Shown here in pieces: positions 25,743 to 35,463 of a DNA stretch of 64,000 nucleotides (position 1 is its first letter; each line of letters begins with the position of its first letter). The DNA comes from Clostridium sp. MD294 (GTDB lineage Bacteria > Bacillota > Clostridia > Lachnospirales > Anaerotignaceae). Location of the stretch: NCBI RefSeq assembly GCF_000364165.2, contig NZ_CP097810.1, positions 2,172,130 to 2,236,129 of the forward strand, read 5' to 3'. The notes beneath the pieces are model-generated. The model did no database searches and was not told the DNA's origin. It was given only the letters and a program-made list of their open reading frames with translations. A program made the translations under genes and the position numbers.

Positions 25743-27980
25743 TTATTCTGTTGTTTGTTCTATCTGTTCTATTTCTTCTGTATTTTGTTCTATCCAAACA
25801 GGCATCATAACAATTGCCTTAAATAAATCACCATCAATATTAATTTCAAATTTTCCATTTTGTATTTCAGAAAGACTTTTAGCAATAGACAAACCTAATC
25901 CAGAACCTTCTGTTGTACGTGAAACATCTCCCCTTACGAAACGGTCCATTAGTTGCTCTGGAGTAACATCAATAGAAGTAGCAGAAATATTTTTTATAAT
26001 CAATACTCCCATATTATCCATTTTAAAAATATCTACATAAACACGAGAGTTTGCCATAGAATATTTAATAATATTTGATATTAAATTTTCTAATATCCTC
26101 CACATATGTCTGCCGTCTGCATAAATATTTATTTCTTCTTCACAGTTAATTTTTATAATAAGACCTGCTTTTTTTATTTTTTCTTCTAATTCTCCTATTG
26201 CTTGTATCAAAAGCATTTTTAAATTTATTTTTTCTTTTGTGACAGTTAAATTTCCGCTAGATGCTTTACTTGCTTCAATTAAATCTTCTATTAGCTGCTT
26301 TAAGCGATAAGATTTATCATGAAGCACACTCACAAATTCTTTTGCTTTTTCATTGTCTAGTTCTTCTTTTCTGAGCAAATCTACATAGGTAATAATAGAA
26401 GTCAAAGGCGTTTTTAAATCATGTGATACATTTGTAATAAGCTCTGCCTTCATTCTTTCTCCTTTCACTGCTTCTTCTACTGCTCTTTTAAAACCACTTT
26501 GTATATTAGCTACATCTTCTGCAAAATTTTTGAAAGAAGGAGAAATCTTTTTCAAATCTAATTCATAAGCTAAATTTCCTCTTGATATTTCTTTTGCAGA
26601 AATCATCACTTTTGTGAGAGAACCTAATGCTCTTGCACAAAATGCTGCTGCTACACCATTAAACAAAAGTATACATAGTAGTAAAAATAATGCAATGCTT
26701 GTGTTACTATAAAGTATAGCACTCAATAAAAACATTGTCATAATACAATTTGCCATGCCATACCCCATAAGTAAAAACACAATCCAGCCACAAAATGTTT
26801 TACCGCTAAATAAATAACTAACTTTTTGCAATATAACAGCTATTGTAGTGTTGCTAAAAAAACGCCTGCCCTTTATTTGCCTAGAAAGGCTTGTTGTAAA
26901 ACTTAGCCAAACAGTACTATATACAATAAATAATGCTCCTAACAACGTAGAAAAAATATATGTCCATAAATAATAAGTACTATTATATAATATAATACTG
27001 CAAAGCGTTAATGTTGCCATACCAGCAATAAAATTGAATATTATAAATAGTATAACATGAATGTCATTATATATTTTATCTACTACCATATATTCTATTT
27101 CTCCGCCTTTTTGCTTTTGTCCTGCCACTCTGATTAAATATAATAGTGATGCAACAATAGCAATACACGCTATTATAGAAACACCAATTAGTATAGGATA
27201 ACTTCTTTTTATCATATAAAATTCTTCTTGTTCTCTATAAAAAGCATCTCCTGGAAGAAGCGGTTCTCTTACTGCTGCATAAAGTTTACAATTGCTTTTT
27301 TCTAATACTTCATTATGGTATTCTTTATAATATCCTAAATTATCAATAGAAAAACCACCTTCTAATATAATGCTTCTTGTCATATTAGAGATACCTTCTT
27401 TTGAAATATTACTTGATATTTTTATACCATTTTCGTCTTCCAAATAATAAAAGAAATTTTCATAATCATTCATTTCTCTTTTCATGTTGCGATAACTTTC
27501 GAGCTGATTTTGTATGTACATATTTCTGTATTGTGCTAAACGAGTTTCTACTAATGTTTTATATTCTTCAAAATTATTTTTTAAATTTTCTGGTATCGTA
27601 TTTTTCACAATTAAACCATCATAAGTATCATTTACTTCTGTACTTTGTGTAATTACGCCATCTATTACACCATAATAGTTTTTAAAACTTGCTAATAAAT
27701 CTTCTCTAGAAAGATGTTCTCCTGTTTCAATACTATTTTCATCTTTATAATAGATAGATATATTAATCACATTGTTTAACAATTTATCAAAACGTATTCT
27801 AAAATTTTGTGTTTCATAATAGCTATTTGTAGCCACAGCTTGAAAATGCCAGTTTTGACTAATATTTAAAAATACCATACCTGATAAGTATAGTGTTAAC
27901 ACACCTACAAAATATATCATTGCTGCAAAAATCTTTGTTCTAGTCAAATATTGTCTAGCTTTTTTCGATTTTGTAGCCAA
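25743..27980 (-). CDS. Membrane sensor histidine kinase
   Basis: This 745-residue kinase has one N-terminal membrane segment (about 18-40), an extracellular sensor region (about 41-265), then six or more further membrane segments up to about residue 455, a HAMP-like linker, the HisKA dimerisation domain with ITNVSHDLKTPLTSI near residue 520 and the ATPase domain with NLISNIIKYS (N box) and GSGLGLSIAKSL (G box). The multiple membrane spans make it a complex sensor of unknown signal. It overlaps the response-regulator gene by 26 bp; the best start is TTG 27980 with GGGGA close by, so the exact start is uncertain. Confidence 0.92.
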   Translation of the reverse strand: MATKSKKARQYLTRTKIFAAMIYFVGVLTLYLSGMVFLNISQNWHFQAVATNSYYETQNFRIRFDKLLNNVINISIYYKDENSIETGEHLSREDLLASFKNYYGVIDGVITQSTEVNDTYDGLIVKNTIPENLKNNFEEYKTLVETRLAQYRNMYIQNQLESYRNMKREMNDYENFFYYLEDENGIKISSNISKEGISNMTRSIILEGGFSIDNLGYYKEYHNEVLEKSNCKLYAAVREPLLPGDAFYREQEEFYMIKRSYPILIGVSIIACIAIVASLLYLIRVAGQKQKGGEIEYMVVDKIYNDIHVILFIIFNFIAGMATLTLCSIILYNSTYYLWTYIFSTLLGALFIVYSTVWLSFTTSLSRQIKGRRFFSNTTIAVILQKVSYLFSGKTFCGWIVFLLMGYGMANCIMTMFLLSAILYSNTSIALFLLLCILLFNGVAAAFCARALGSLTKVMISAKEISRGNLAYELDLKKISPSFKNFAEDVANIQSGFKRAVEEAVKGERMKAELITNVSHDLKTPLTSIITYVDLLRKEELDNEKAKEFVSVLHDKSYRLKQLIEDLIEASKASSGNLTVTKEKINLKMLLIQAIGELEEKIKKAGLIIKINCEEEINIYADGRHMWRILENLISNIIKYSMANSRVYVDIFKMDNMGVLIIKNISATSIDVTPEQLMDRFVRGDVSRTTEGSGLGLSIAKSLSEIQNGKFEINIDGDLFKAIVMMPVWIEQNTEEIEQIEQTTE

Positions 27981-28656
27981 TTCCCCACACCACCTTTAAA
28001 TATCTTGGCTCCTTTGGATTAATTTCTATTTTTTCTCTTATTCTTCTAATATGTACAGAAACAGTGTTTTCTGGTGCAAAAGAAAGTTCTTTCCAAACAT
28101 TTTCATAAATTTGGTCAATAGAAAATACCTTTCCTGCATTTTCCATTAAAAGTTGTAATATACCATATTCTGTAGCAGTCAATTTTACTTTTTCTCCTTC
28201 TACACGTACTTCTTTGGCATCTTTGTCTAGCTCCAAACTTCCTATTTTGATGATGTTACTTTTTTCTGCAATACTACCTAATGTAGTATATCTTCTCATT
28301 TGACTTTTTACCCTTGCTAACAATTCTAAAGGATTAAAAGGCTTTGTAATATAATCGTCCGCTCCAAAATTTAGTCCTAATATTTTGTCAGTATCTTCTG
28401 ATTTTGCAGATAGTATAATAATAGGTATATTCAGTCTTTCTCTAATTTTAATTGTCGTATTTAAGCCATCTAATTTAGGCATCATAATATCTAAAAGTAT
28501 CAAATGAATTTCATTTTCTTCTAGTGCTTGCAATGCTTCCTCTCCATTATACGCCTTTATAATATTATAGTTTTCTTGTTTTAAATAAATTTCAATAGCA
28601 TCTACAATAGACTTTTCATCATCACACACCAATATATTAAACTTTTCCATTTCCAT
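27955..28656 (-). CDS. OmpR-family response regulator
   Basis: The receiver domain (about 5-118) holds the acidic pair in VCDDE, the phosphorylated Asp56 in LILLDIMMP and the conserved Lys in ITKPFNP. The C-terminal winged helix (about 135-232) ends in SVHIRRIREKIE and VWGIGYKIE. It is the partner of the histidine kinase that follows. The frame opens at 28674, but AAAGGAGGGG sits inside that extension and ATG 28656 is correctly spaced. The resemblance is to VanR/PhoB-like regulators; targets are unknown. Confidence 0.94.
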   Translation of the reverse strand: MEMEKFNILVCDDEKSIVDAIEIYLKQENYNIIKAYNGEEALQALEENEIHLILLDIMMPKLDGLNTTIKIRERLNIPIIILSAKSEDTDKILGLNFGADDYITKPFNPLELLARVKSQMRRYTTLGSIAEKSNIIKIGSLELDKDAKEVRVEGEKVKLTATEYGILQLLMENAGKVFSIDQIYENVWKELSFAPENTVSVHIRRIREKIEINPKEPRYLKVVWGIGYKIEKS

Positions 28657-28765
28657 AAAGCCCCTCCTTTGCATTTTTCACTTCCTTGTAATAATTATTT
28701 AAGCACCTTATCATTATTATAACAACATAAATTTAAAAATGATAAATAGTTCTCTTAAAAAATTC

Positions 28766-29653
28766 TTACATTTTTTGTTTTACTTCTTTTTTTCCTATTA
28801 CACGAATAATAACACCACCTAATACAAGTACAATACCTAATATTTTTTGCCAAGAAGTATCTTCTTTAAATAATATAATACCTATCAGTGCAGCTACTAC
28901 AGGTTCTATTGTAGCAAGTATAGAAGCTTGACTTGCAGGCATATTGCTCAGTCCCTTTGTATAGCAAATATAAGGGATAAGTGCTGTTACAACAGAAAAC
29001 AAAAGCATATCAAACAAAACATTTTGTTGTACTACCTTTTGTAATAAATCTAAAGGGTGAACTAAAAAAAATGTAGCTATTGCCGCCATTACAAAAGTAT
29101 AAAATGTAATAGTTAAAGAATGGTAATCTTTTTTAAGAGCAAACATACTAAATATACTATACAAAGCATAACCAATGCCTGAACAAATACCAAATAATAT
29201 CCCTTTTGCTGTATAAGTAACTTCTTTTGTGTCTAAAACACCTGTTACAAAAACACAGCCTAAAAATGTCATTACTACTACAAAGCATTTCAATTTTGTT
29301 AATTTTTCTCCAAAAAGAAATAGTGAACAAATCATAACAATAACAGGTGCTGTATACAATAGTACTGCTGCTACACCTAAACTTGTTTGTCCTATTGCTT
29401 TCATGTAACACCAGTTAAAAAATGTATAACTCAAAATACCTGTACCTATAAAATAACGTATATCTGTTATTTTATGCAAACAAAATAATTTTTTGTTTTT
29501 TAATAATAATATCGGTATCATTAAAATCGTATCTATTAGCATTTTTGTAAAAAGCATTTCTATTTCTGTAAATCCCACAACCATAATTTTTTTTGTAAAC
29601 AGCCCTATAGACCCCCAGCAAATACCCGATAATATTACTAATACATATGCCAT
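28766..29653 (-). CDS. EamA/DMT family transporter
   Basis: This 295-residue protein has ten predicted membrane segments in two EamA halves (about 1-140 and 150-290), with the typical AVLLYTAPVIV and ASILATIEPVVAALIGIILF segments at the ends of each half. Such drug/metabolite transporters export or import small metabolites; the substrate is not predictable. Start ATG 29653 follows AGGGGGGAAAAAT, 14 bp after the addA stop, so it may be co-transcribed with addA. Confidence 0.92.
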   Translation of the reverse strand: MAYVLVILSGICWGSIGLFTKKIMVVGFTEIEMLFTKMLIDTILMIPILLLKNKKLFCLHKITDIRYFIGTGILSYTFFNWCYMKAIGQTSLGVAAVLLYTAPVIVMICSLFLFGEKLTKLKCFVVVMTFLGCVFVTGVLDTKEVTYTAKGILFGICSGIGYALYSIFSMFALKKDYHSLTITFYTFVMAAIATFFLVHPLDLLQKVVQQNVLFDMLLFSVVTALIPYICYTKGLSNMPASQASILATIEPVVAALIGIILFKEDTSWQKILGIVLVLGGVIIRVIGKKEVKQKM

Positions 29654-29666
29654 ATTTTTCCCCCTA

Positions 29667-32600
29667 TTATTGTATCAAAAGTGCTTCTCCTAATGCAAAA
29701 GAATATAAATAAACTTCTTTTACATTTTTTCCAGTGGCTTTTTCTAATGCTTTTTTATATAATTTCATTTGTATCTCATATTGTTTTTTTAATGTATCAG
29801 CAGTTTTTTGTCCCCACAGTCTATTATTTTTATAGTCTATTAATACAATTTGTCCATTTTCTTCAAAAAAACAATCTATAATACCATTTATCATAACACT
29901 ATCTTTTATTAATTCATATTCTTTTTGAGGAAAAATTTCACTTGCTTCCATAAGCATAGAAAATCTTTTTTCTTGCTCAACAACATCTGCATTTCGTATT
30001 CTTTGAGCTAATTCAGATTGAAAAAATTTTGTTATTTCATTTACATTTAATGCTTTTGCTTCTTGTTCAGATAGTATATTTTGCTCTACTAAAGAAGCAA
30101 TTTGTTTTATAATTTCTTCTTTTGTATATTGCTTTTTAATATCACATTGTTCCATAAAAGTATGTGTTGCTGTACCAACTTCTGCTGCAGTTAATTTTTT
30201 TGCTTCTTTTTCAAATTTAGGCAGTTTCATAGTAATATTCCATTGCTGTTCTTGCTGTAATAAGCCGATTTGTTCTTGCCACTTTTTTTTAATTTCAGAA
30301 ATTGTAATATTTGTCTGTAGTGTAGTAGAAAGCTGTTGTGCATATCTCCAATCTAAAGCATCAAAAATTTGATTTCTTTTATTACTATAATCTTTTTCAT
30401 TATTCCACTGTTCAAAATAGTCCATTATTTTCTTTTGTTTTTCATATTGTGTTGCTTCATTTTCATTTTCCTGTTGCTCATTTACTAATGTAATGTTCCA
30501 CTGAGAAGCATCTTGCAACACTACAGTATTGTCACAGTAAAAACCATATTTTTTTAAAAATTCTTTTCCTGCTTTATGATTTAATATTGCTGGCATTATC
30601 CAATCCAAATAATTACTTGCTTGTGCCATTTTATAATACGGTAACATTCCTTTTTGTGTACTTTCATAGCTGCACCATTTTTCAATATTTTTTTCTTTTA
30701 TGCTTCCTGTCAATATTAGCTTTTCTTTTGCTCGAGTAAGTGCAACATAAAGCACACGCATTTCTTCAGAAATATTATTTTGTTTTATTTTTAGTTTTAC
30801 TGCTTCTTTTGCCCAAGTAGTATATTTTGCTCTTTGTTCCAAATCCATATAATCTACACCAATACCTATTTTATGGTCTAACAATACATCTTTTTTTAAA
30901 TCGCTTATATTAAAATTTTTTCCCATATCAGAAACAAAAACAACAGGAAATTCTAAGCCTTTACTTTTATGTATTGTCATAATGCGTACCATATTTTCTC
31001 CTTCATTCAGTAATTTGGCTGATCCAGAAGTATCTTCTGCTTTTTTAATATTTTCAATGTATCTTACAAAATGAAATAATCCTTTTAAACTTGTTTTTTC
31101 ATATTCTTCTGCTTTTTTGATTAAAAAACGTAAATTTGCTTGTCTTAATTTTCCTCCCGCTGTAACACCTACATAGTCAAAATATCCTGTTTCTCCATAA
31201 AGATACCAAAGCAATTGACTAATAGAACTTTCTCTTGCTTTTTTTCTCCAATTAGAAATATTATCAAATACTATTTTCAATCTTTCTGCAATCACTTTCA
31301 TATCTTGTTGTATTGTATTTTGCTCATATTCTTGTATACATTTTTTTATACAATCATAGTAGCTATCTTCTTTTTCTTCACTCATCATTCTAATTTGCAT
31401 TAATTCTTCTGCTGTAAAATGGTATATAGGAGAATGTAATACAGAAAGCAAAGGAATATCTTGTATAGGATTATCCAATAATTGCAAAAGATTTAATATT
31501 GTCATAACTTCCAATGTTTCAAAATACCCTAACGAAGTTTCAGCATAAAAAGGAATATCTTCTTTTATAAAAATACTGTCAAAAATTCCATTCCATCTTT
31601 TACTACTTCTCAGTAATATCGCAATATCACGAAATGCTACAGTACGATATTGCCCAGTTTTTTTATCCAAAATATGATAATTTTCTTCTGTCATCATTTT
31701 TTTAATACGTTTTGCAATAATAAATGCTTCTTTTTCTGCTTGACTCCATTCTTCTAAAATATCCTCACATTCCTCTTCTTCTGTTCTATTTTGTAAATTT
31801 AATAATATAATTTCGTTATCTCCTCCACAATTTCCATGAAATGGTGGAAATTTCGCTCCTGCATATAATGCAGCATTTTCATCATATGTTAGTCCTCCTA
31901 CTTGCTCAGACATTATTTGGCGAAATATAAAGTTAATACCATGTAATATATTTTCACGGCTTCTAAAATTTTGAGAAAGTAATATTTTTTGTTCTTTTCC
32001 TTCTTCTAATGCATATTCATTGTATTTTTGCATAAAAATTTCAGGCATAGCTAATCTAAAACCATAAATACTTTGTTTTACATCTCCCACCATAAAACGG
32101 TTATATTTTCCTATAGTTTTTTTAGAAACAGAAGATAATATCATTTCTTGTATTAAATTGCTATCTTGATACTCATCTGTAAATACTTCCTCATATTTTT
32201 TCTGCAATTCTATTGCAGCTTCTGTAGGTAATATATTTTCTGGTGTACTTCCTTTTTCTAAAAGTATCTCTAAACAAAAGTGTTCATAATCTCCAAAATC
32301 TAATATTCTTTTTTCTTTTTTTACATTTTTATATTCTTCCATAAACAATTTTATTACATTTCCTAAATATTTCATTATAGGATATAGCTGTTTCATATGT
32401 TCTTCCATTGTTTGTATAGTATAAGGAAAAATACTTTTCTGTAAATTTTCAAATGTTTTTTTCGCCTTATTTCTAAAATCAATGATTTTTTCTTTTATAT
32501 CTTTATGCTCTCCTCTGTAGGCAGGCAGTTTATCAAAATATACTTGTCTAATAGCTGTTTCTGCATGACGAAAAGGCAGAGAACATTGTTTTTTGCAATT

Positions 32601-33368
32601 CTCCGCCATTTCTAATTCTGTTTGTAAATATTGTGCATATGTTTCAAAGTCACTTTCGTATTGTGTTAATTCTAAAGCACATTTTAAATAATAACATATC
32701 ATATTTATTTCTTCTGTCATTTTTTGATGTAATATTTCTGCCCAAATAGTATTTTCTAATGTATTATGTTCTGACAAATGAAACATTTCTATTGCTTCTT
32801 CCAGCCACTTTAACGGTTCTGGACAACCTAATAAAAAATCGTAAATATTTAATATCAATTCTTTTAATTTATCATCTTTTGTATCATTTCCAAACATTTC
32901 TACTAATGTATAAAATTCTGTATTTTCTTCACTATATAATCTTTCAAACAAATCTGTTATAACTTCTTGTTTTAAAAGTTTTATTTCTGTTTCATCTGCT
33001 GTTCTCATAACAGGGTCAATGTCTAGTTTATAATAGTTTTCTTTTATTACTTGTAAACAAAAAGAATGTATTGTTTTAATATCAGCTCTATTCAAATTTG
33101 TTAACTGATTTTGCAAATGTTCATCAAGAGGATTATTTTCTAATTGTTTTGCTATAGCATCTCCAATTCTTTGTTTCATCTCTGATGCTGCTGCATTTGT
33201 AAATGTTACTACAAGAAGTTTATCTACATCAATAGGATTATTTTTATCTGTTATCATAGAAATAATACGTTGTACAAGTACAGCTGTTTTTCCTGAACCT
33301 GCTGCTGCGGAAATTAAAAGATTACAATTTCTTGTATCAATGGCTTTTTGTTGTTCCTTTGTCCACAT
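29667..33368 (-). CDS. addA: AddA helicase-nuclease subunit
   Basis: This 1233-residue UvrD-like helicase has Walker A ISAAAGSGKTAVLVQRI near the N-terminus, DEYQDSN (motif II), QNFRSRENIL and VRIMTIHKSKGLEFPVVF, and a C-terminal RecB-type nuclease domain with GIIDCFFEENGQIVLIDYKN carrying the catalytic Asp and Lys. AddAB processes double-strand breaks for RecA loading. ATG 33368 follows GAGGTG and gives the standard MWTKEQQKAI start. The gene normally follows addB, but the gene upstream here is a 199-residue unknown, so addB must lie elsewhere or be missing. Confidence 0.95.
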   Translation of the reverse strand: MWTKEQQKAIDTRNCNLLISAAAGSGKTAVLVQRIISMITDKNNPIDVDKLLVVTFTNAAASEMKQRIGDAIAKQLENNPLDEHLQNQLTNLNRADIKTIHSFCLQVIKENYYKLDIDPVMRTADETEIKLLKQEVITDLFERLYSEENTEFYTLVEMFGNDTKDDKLKELILNIYDFLLGCPEPLKWLEEAIEMFHLSEHNTLENTIWAEILHQKMTEEINMICYYLKCALELTQYESDFETYAQYLQTELEMAENCKKQCSLPFRHAETAIRQVYFDKLPAYRGEHKDIKEKIIDFRNKAKKTFENLQKSIFPYTIQTMEEHMKQLYPIMKYLGNVIKLFMEEYKNVKKEKRILDFGDYEHFCLEILLEKGSTPENILPTEAAIELQKKYEEVFTDEYQDSNLIQEMILSSVSKKTIGKYNRFMVGDVKQSIYGFRLAMPEIFMQKYNEYALEEGKEQKILLSQNFRSRENILHGINFIFRQIMSEQVGGLTYDENAALYAGAKFPPFHGNCGGDNEIILLNLQNRTEEEECEDILEEWSQAEKEAFIIAKRIKKMMTEENYHILDKKTGQYRTVAFRDIAILLRSSKRWNGIFDSIFIKEDIPFYAETSLGYFETLEVMTILNLLQLLDNPIQDIPLLSVLHSPIYHFTAEELMQIRMMSEEKEDSYYDCIKKCIQEYEQNTIQQDMKVIAERLKIVFDNISNWRKKARESSISQLLWYLYGETGYFDYVGVTAGGKLRQANLRFLIKKAEEYEKTSLKGLFHFVRYIENIKKAEDTSGSAKLLNEGENMVRIMTIHKSKGLEFPVVFVSDMGKNFNISDLKKDVLLDHKIGIGVDYMDLEQRAKYTTWAKEAVKLKIKQNNISEEMRVLYVALTRAKEKLILTGSIKEKNIEKWCSYESTQKGMLPYYKMAQASNYLDWIMPAILNHKAGKEFLKKYGFYCDNTVVLQDASQWNITLVNEQQENENEATQYEKQKKIMDYFEQWNNEKDYSNKRNQIFDALDWRYAQQLSTTLQTNITISEIKKKWQEQIGLLQQEQQWNITMKLPKFEKEAKKLTAAEVGTATHTFMEQCDIKKQYTKEEIIKQIASLVEQNILSEQEAKALNVNEITKFFQSELAQRIRNADVVEQEKRFSMLMEASEIFPQKEYELIKDSVMINGIIDCFFEENGQIVLIDYKNNRLWGQKTADTLKKQYEIQMKLYKKALEKATGKNVKEVYLYSFALGEALLIQ

Positions 33369-33391
33369 TTTTGTCACCTCATTTAAAAAAA

Positions 33392-33991
33392 TCAGTTTGT
33401 CACCTTTTTTAATCTTACATTTACAGAAAGATATTTTGTAAAAGAAGACATAAAACTGTTAAATGAATTATAACAAAAATTTTCTATAAATGCCAATGAA
33501 AATGGTGAAAGAGTATGAGAACCAAAAATATATCTTGCAGTTGTTTTTGCGAACAAATCAGAAAAACAACTTTCGCCAATTTTGGCACAGCTATATAAAG
33601 CTTCTGCTAGCTTTTTTTCTGTATCATTGAGTTGAAATACATAATATAAATTTTGTTTCATTTCTCTCCATCTCAATTTTCTTCTTTTAATACGAGAAAG
33701 ACGTATACTGTGGTATATTGCTACTAATTTTAAAAATCTTCTTCCTTTTTCTTCATCTAGTTGTGTTAGTCTTTGCTCAAAATAATTATATTCTGTTTTT
33801 GTTTCTAAAAATATTTCATAAGCATCTGCAACAGCATTTTCAATAGAATGTTCAAAAAATGCTTCATAAAAAGAATTTTCTAATTTTTCAGCTCTTTCTA
33901 AAAAAAAATATTTTTGCTCTTCAATATTCTCTTTTACAATCTCCTGCTTTTTTGGTTTTTTTTGATAAAGTGTTGTGATATAGTCAAACAC
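33392..33991 (-). CDS. Hypothetical protein upstream of addA
   Basis: This 199-residue helical, Lys/Glu/Phe-rich protein starts at GTG 33991 behind AAGGGGGACAAGTC. The most notable part is KLVAIYHSIRLSRIKRRKLRWREMKQNL, a basic amphipathic helix. No known domain is recognised and it is not a fragment of AddB. It ends 23 bp before the addA start, so co-transcription is likely. Confidence 0.6.
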   Translation of the reverse strand: MFDYITTLYQKKPKKQEIVKENIEEQKYFFLERAEKLENSFYEAFFEHSIENAVADAYEIFLETKTEYNYFEQRLTQLDEEKGRRFLKLVAIYHSIRLSRIKRRKLRWREMKQNLYYVFQLNDTEKKLAEALYSCAKIGESCFSDLFAKTTARYIFGSHTLSPFSLAFIENFCYNSFNSFMSSFTKYLSVNVRLKKVTN

Positions 33992-34163
33992 GACTTGTCC
34001 CCCTTACATCTGTTTTTATTACCATAAACACTATACTAAAAATAATAATAAATATACAACTTTTTTTGTCGCAATATATGACAAAGCTTTATACAATACT
34101 ATTTCATATTACAGTTTATAAATTAAAACTCTCTATGCCGCCAAAAAAGCTAATACAATATTT

Positions 34164-35078
34164 TTAGAACCACCCCTTTTTTTTGAAAAATGCTATACCA
34201 GCAATTACTACTCCTACCGATAAAGCAATTACCATAGCATAACTATGTTTCCAAGTATATTCTGGCATATCAAAATTCATACCATACCACCCTACAATAA
34301 GTGTTAAAGGTAAAAATATAGTAGTAATTACCGTAAATATTTTCATGGTATAATTTAAGTTAATATCAACTTGTGCTTGATAAGACTCTCTTACTTGTGT
34401 TACAGCTTCCCTTAAATTTAATATATTTTCATAAAATCTTTCTGTCTTTTTTTGAAGCCTATCAAAACATTTTATGGCCTTTTCATCAAAAATATGATTT
34501 TCATTTTCATATAAACATTCTAAAACATCTAATATTTGTTCATAATATTTTTTTAATATCATTAACTTTTTACGTAAAGATATAATTTCTTTTACACAAT
34601 CTCTTTTTTGTGTTGTAATAAGTGCCTGTTCTAATTCTACTATTTCTTTTTCTAAATCATCAAATATTGTAATATCGTTTCCTATTAACTTTGTAATAAA
34701 TTCTATCAGCACTCTATTGTTTGTGTTTTTTTCTCCTAACATAACTATAATATTTTCTATTATTTTTTTCCATTTTGTAGGTTCATCAGAAAAAATCATA
34801 TAACAATTTTTTTGTAAATAAAATAATACTTTTCTTTGTCCCCCATATAAATTTTGGTAGTCAATCACATTTATACATACAAAATCAAAACCATCTAAAC
34901 ATTCATAATAGGCATATTTAGAAATTTGTTGTAATGGTGTATAACTAATGTGATATTTTTGTGTGATTTCTTGCCATTGCTCTTGGTGAAACATTCCTAT
35001 CACACTTATTCCCTTTTTAGGAGGATATTCTATTTTTTCTGTTTGTTCTACTTTTCCTTCTGAAAATACATAAAACAT
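34164..35078 (-). CDS. CorA-family divalent metal transporter
   Basis: This 304-residue protein has a cytoplasmic alpha/beta and long-helix domain (about 1-240, including the coiled segment with LEKEIVELEQALITTQKRD) and two C-terminal membrane segments bearing the selectivity motif YGMNF. It imports Mg2+ or related ions. ATG 35078 is preferred because AAAGG is properly spaced from it, while the frame extends further to TTG 35087. The terminal hairpin of the next operon upstream is interrupted by the second mobile element. Confidence 0.9.
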   Translation of the reverse strand: MFYVFSEGKVEQTEKIEYPPKKGISVIGMFHQEQWQEITQKYHISYTPLQQISKYAYYECLDGFDFVCINVIDYQNLYGGQRKVLFYLQKNCYMIFSDEPTKWKKIIENIIVMLGEKNTNNRVLIEFITKLIGNDITIFDDLEKEIVELEQALITTQKRDCVKEIISLRKKLMILKKYYEQILDVLECLYENENHIFDEKAIKCFDRLQKKTERFYENILNLREAVTQVRESYQAQVDINLNYTMKIFTVITTIFLPLTLIVGWYGMNFDMPEYTWKHSYAMVIALSVGVVIAGIAFFKKKGWF

Positions 35079-35137
35079 GAGCATCAACCTTTCTTTATTA
35101 GTATATCCGTTTTCTATTTTTATTATAACGACAAAAA

Positions 35138-35167
35138 AGCTAGTGTAATTTTTTAATTACACTAGCC
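35138..35167. repeat. Left target duplication: complete terminator hairpin (30 bp)
   Basis: GCTAGTGTAATT and AATTACACTAGC form a perfect 12-bp stem around TTTT, with A before and C after it. The identical 30 bp recurs at 35378-35407. Confidence 0.87.
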
Positions 35168-35377
35168 CAGTCTGTCAAAAAACCTCATTTTGCCATAAAA
35201 AGCAAGGGGTATGGGGAGTGCGACTCCCCATTCTAATCCGCAAGGCGAGCTTTGCCCGCCTGAGGAAAACAGCGAGTTTCAAGGCTTTTAAGCCCATGGA
35301 ACAAGCTGTTTATACTTCTATTTAAACAAGTCGAAAACCTGTTTTCGACTTAGCGTGTCGACTTTATCGACACGCTG
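35168..35377 (+). mobile_element. Terminator-nested mobile element, copy 2 (210 bp)
   Basis: This is about 95% identical by eye to 24549-24757, with the same ends (CAGTCTGTC, GACACGCTG) and the same internal hairpins. The third hairpin is weakened here (AACAGCGAGTT against AACAAGCTGTT), so this copy seems slightly decayed. It is flanked by exact 30-bp direct repeats, each a full terminator hairpin unrelated in sequence to the copy-1 target. It has no coding capacity. It sits between the antiporter gene and corA, at the end of the antiporter transcript. Confidence 0.86.
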
Positions 35378-35407
35378 AGCTAGTGTAATTTTTTAATTAC
35401 ACTAGCC
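35378..35407. repeat. Right target duplication: complete terminator hairpin (30 bp)
   Basis: Exact copy of 35138-35167. For the minus-strand antiporter gene, transcription meets this hairpin first, then the element, then the left copy with its T run. Confidence 0.87.
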
Positions 35408-35463
35408 TTACTTTATTATATTCACTTTATTTTTGCCTTAGTTATACCTTTTTATTAGTAAAT

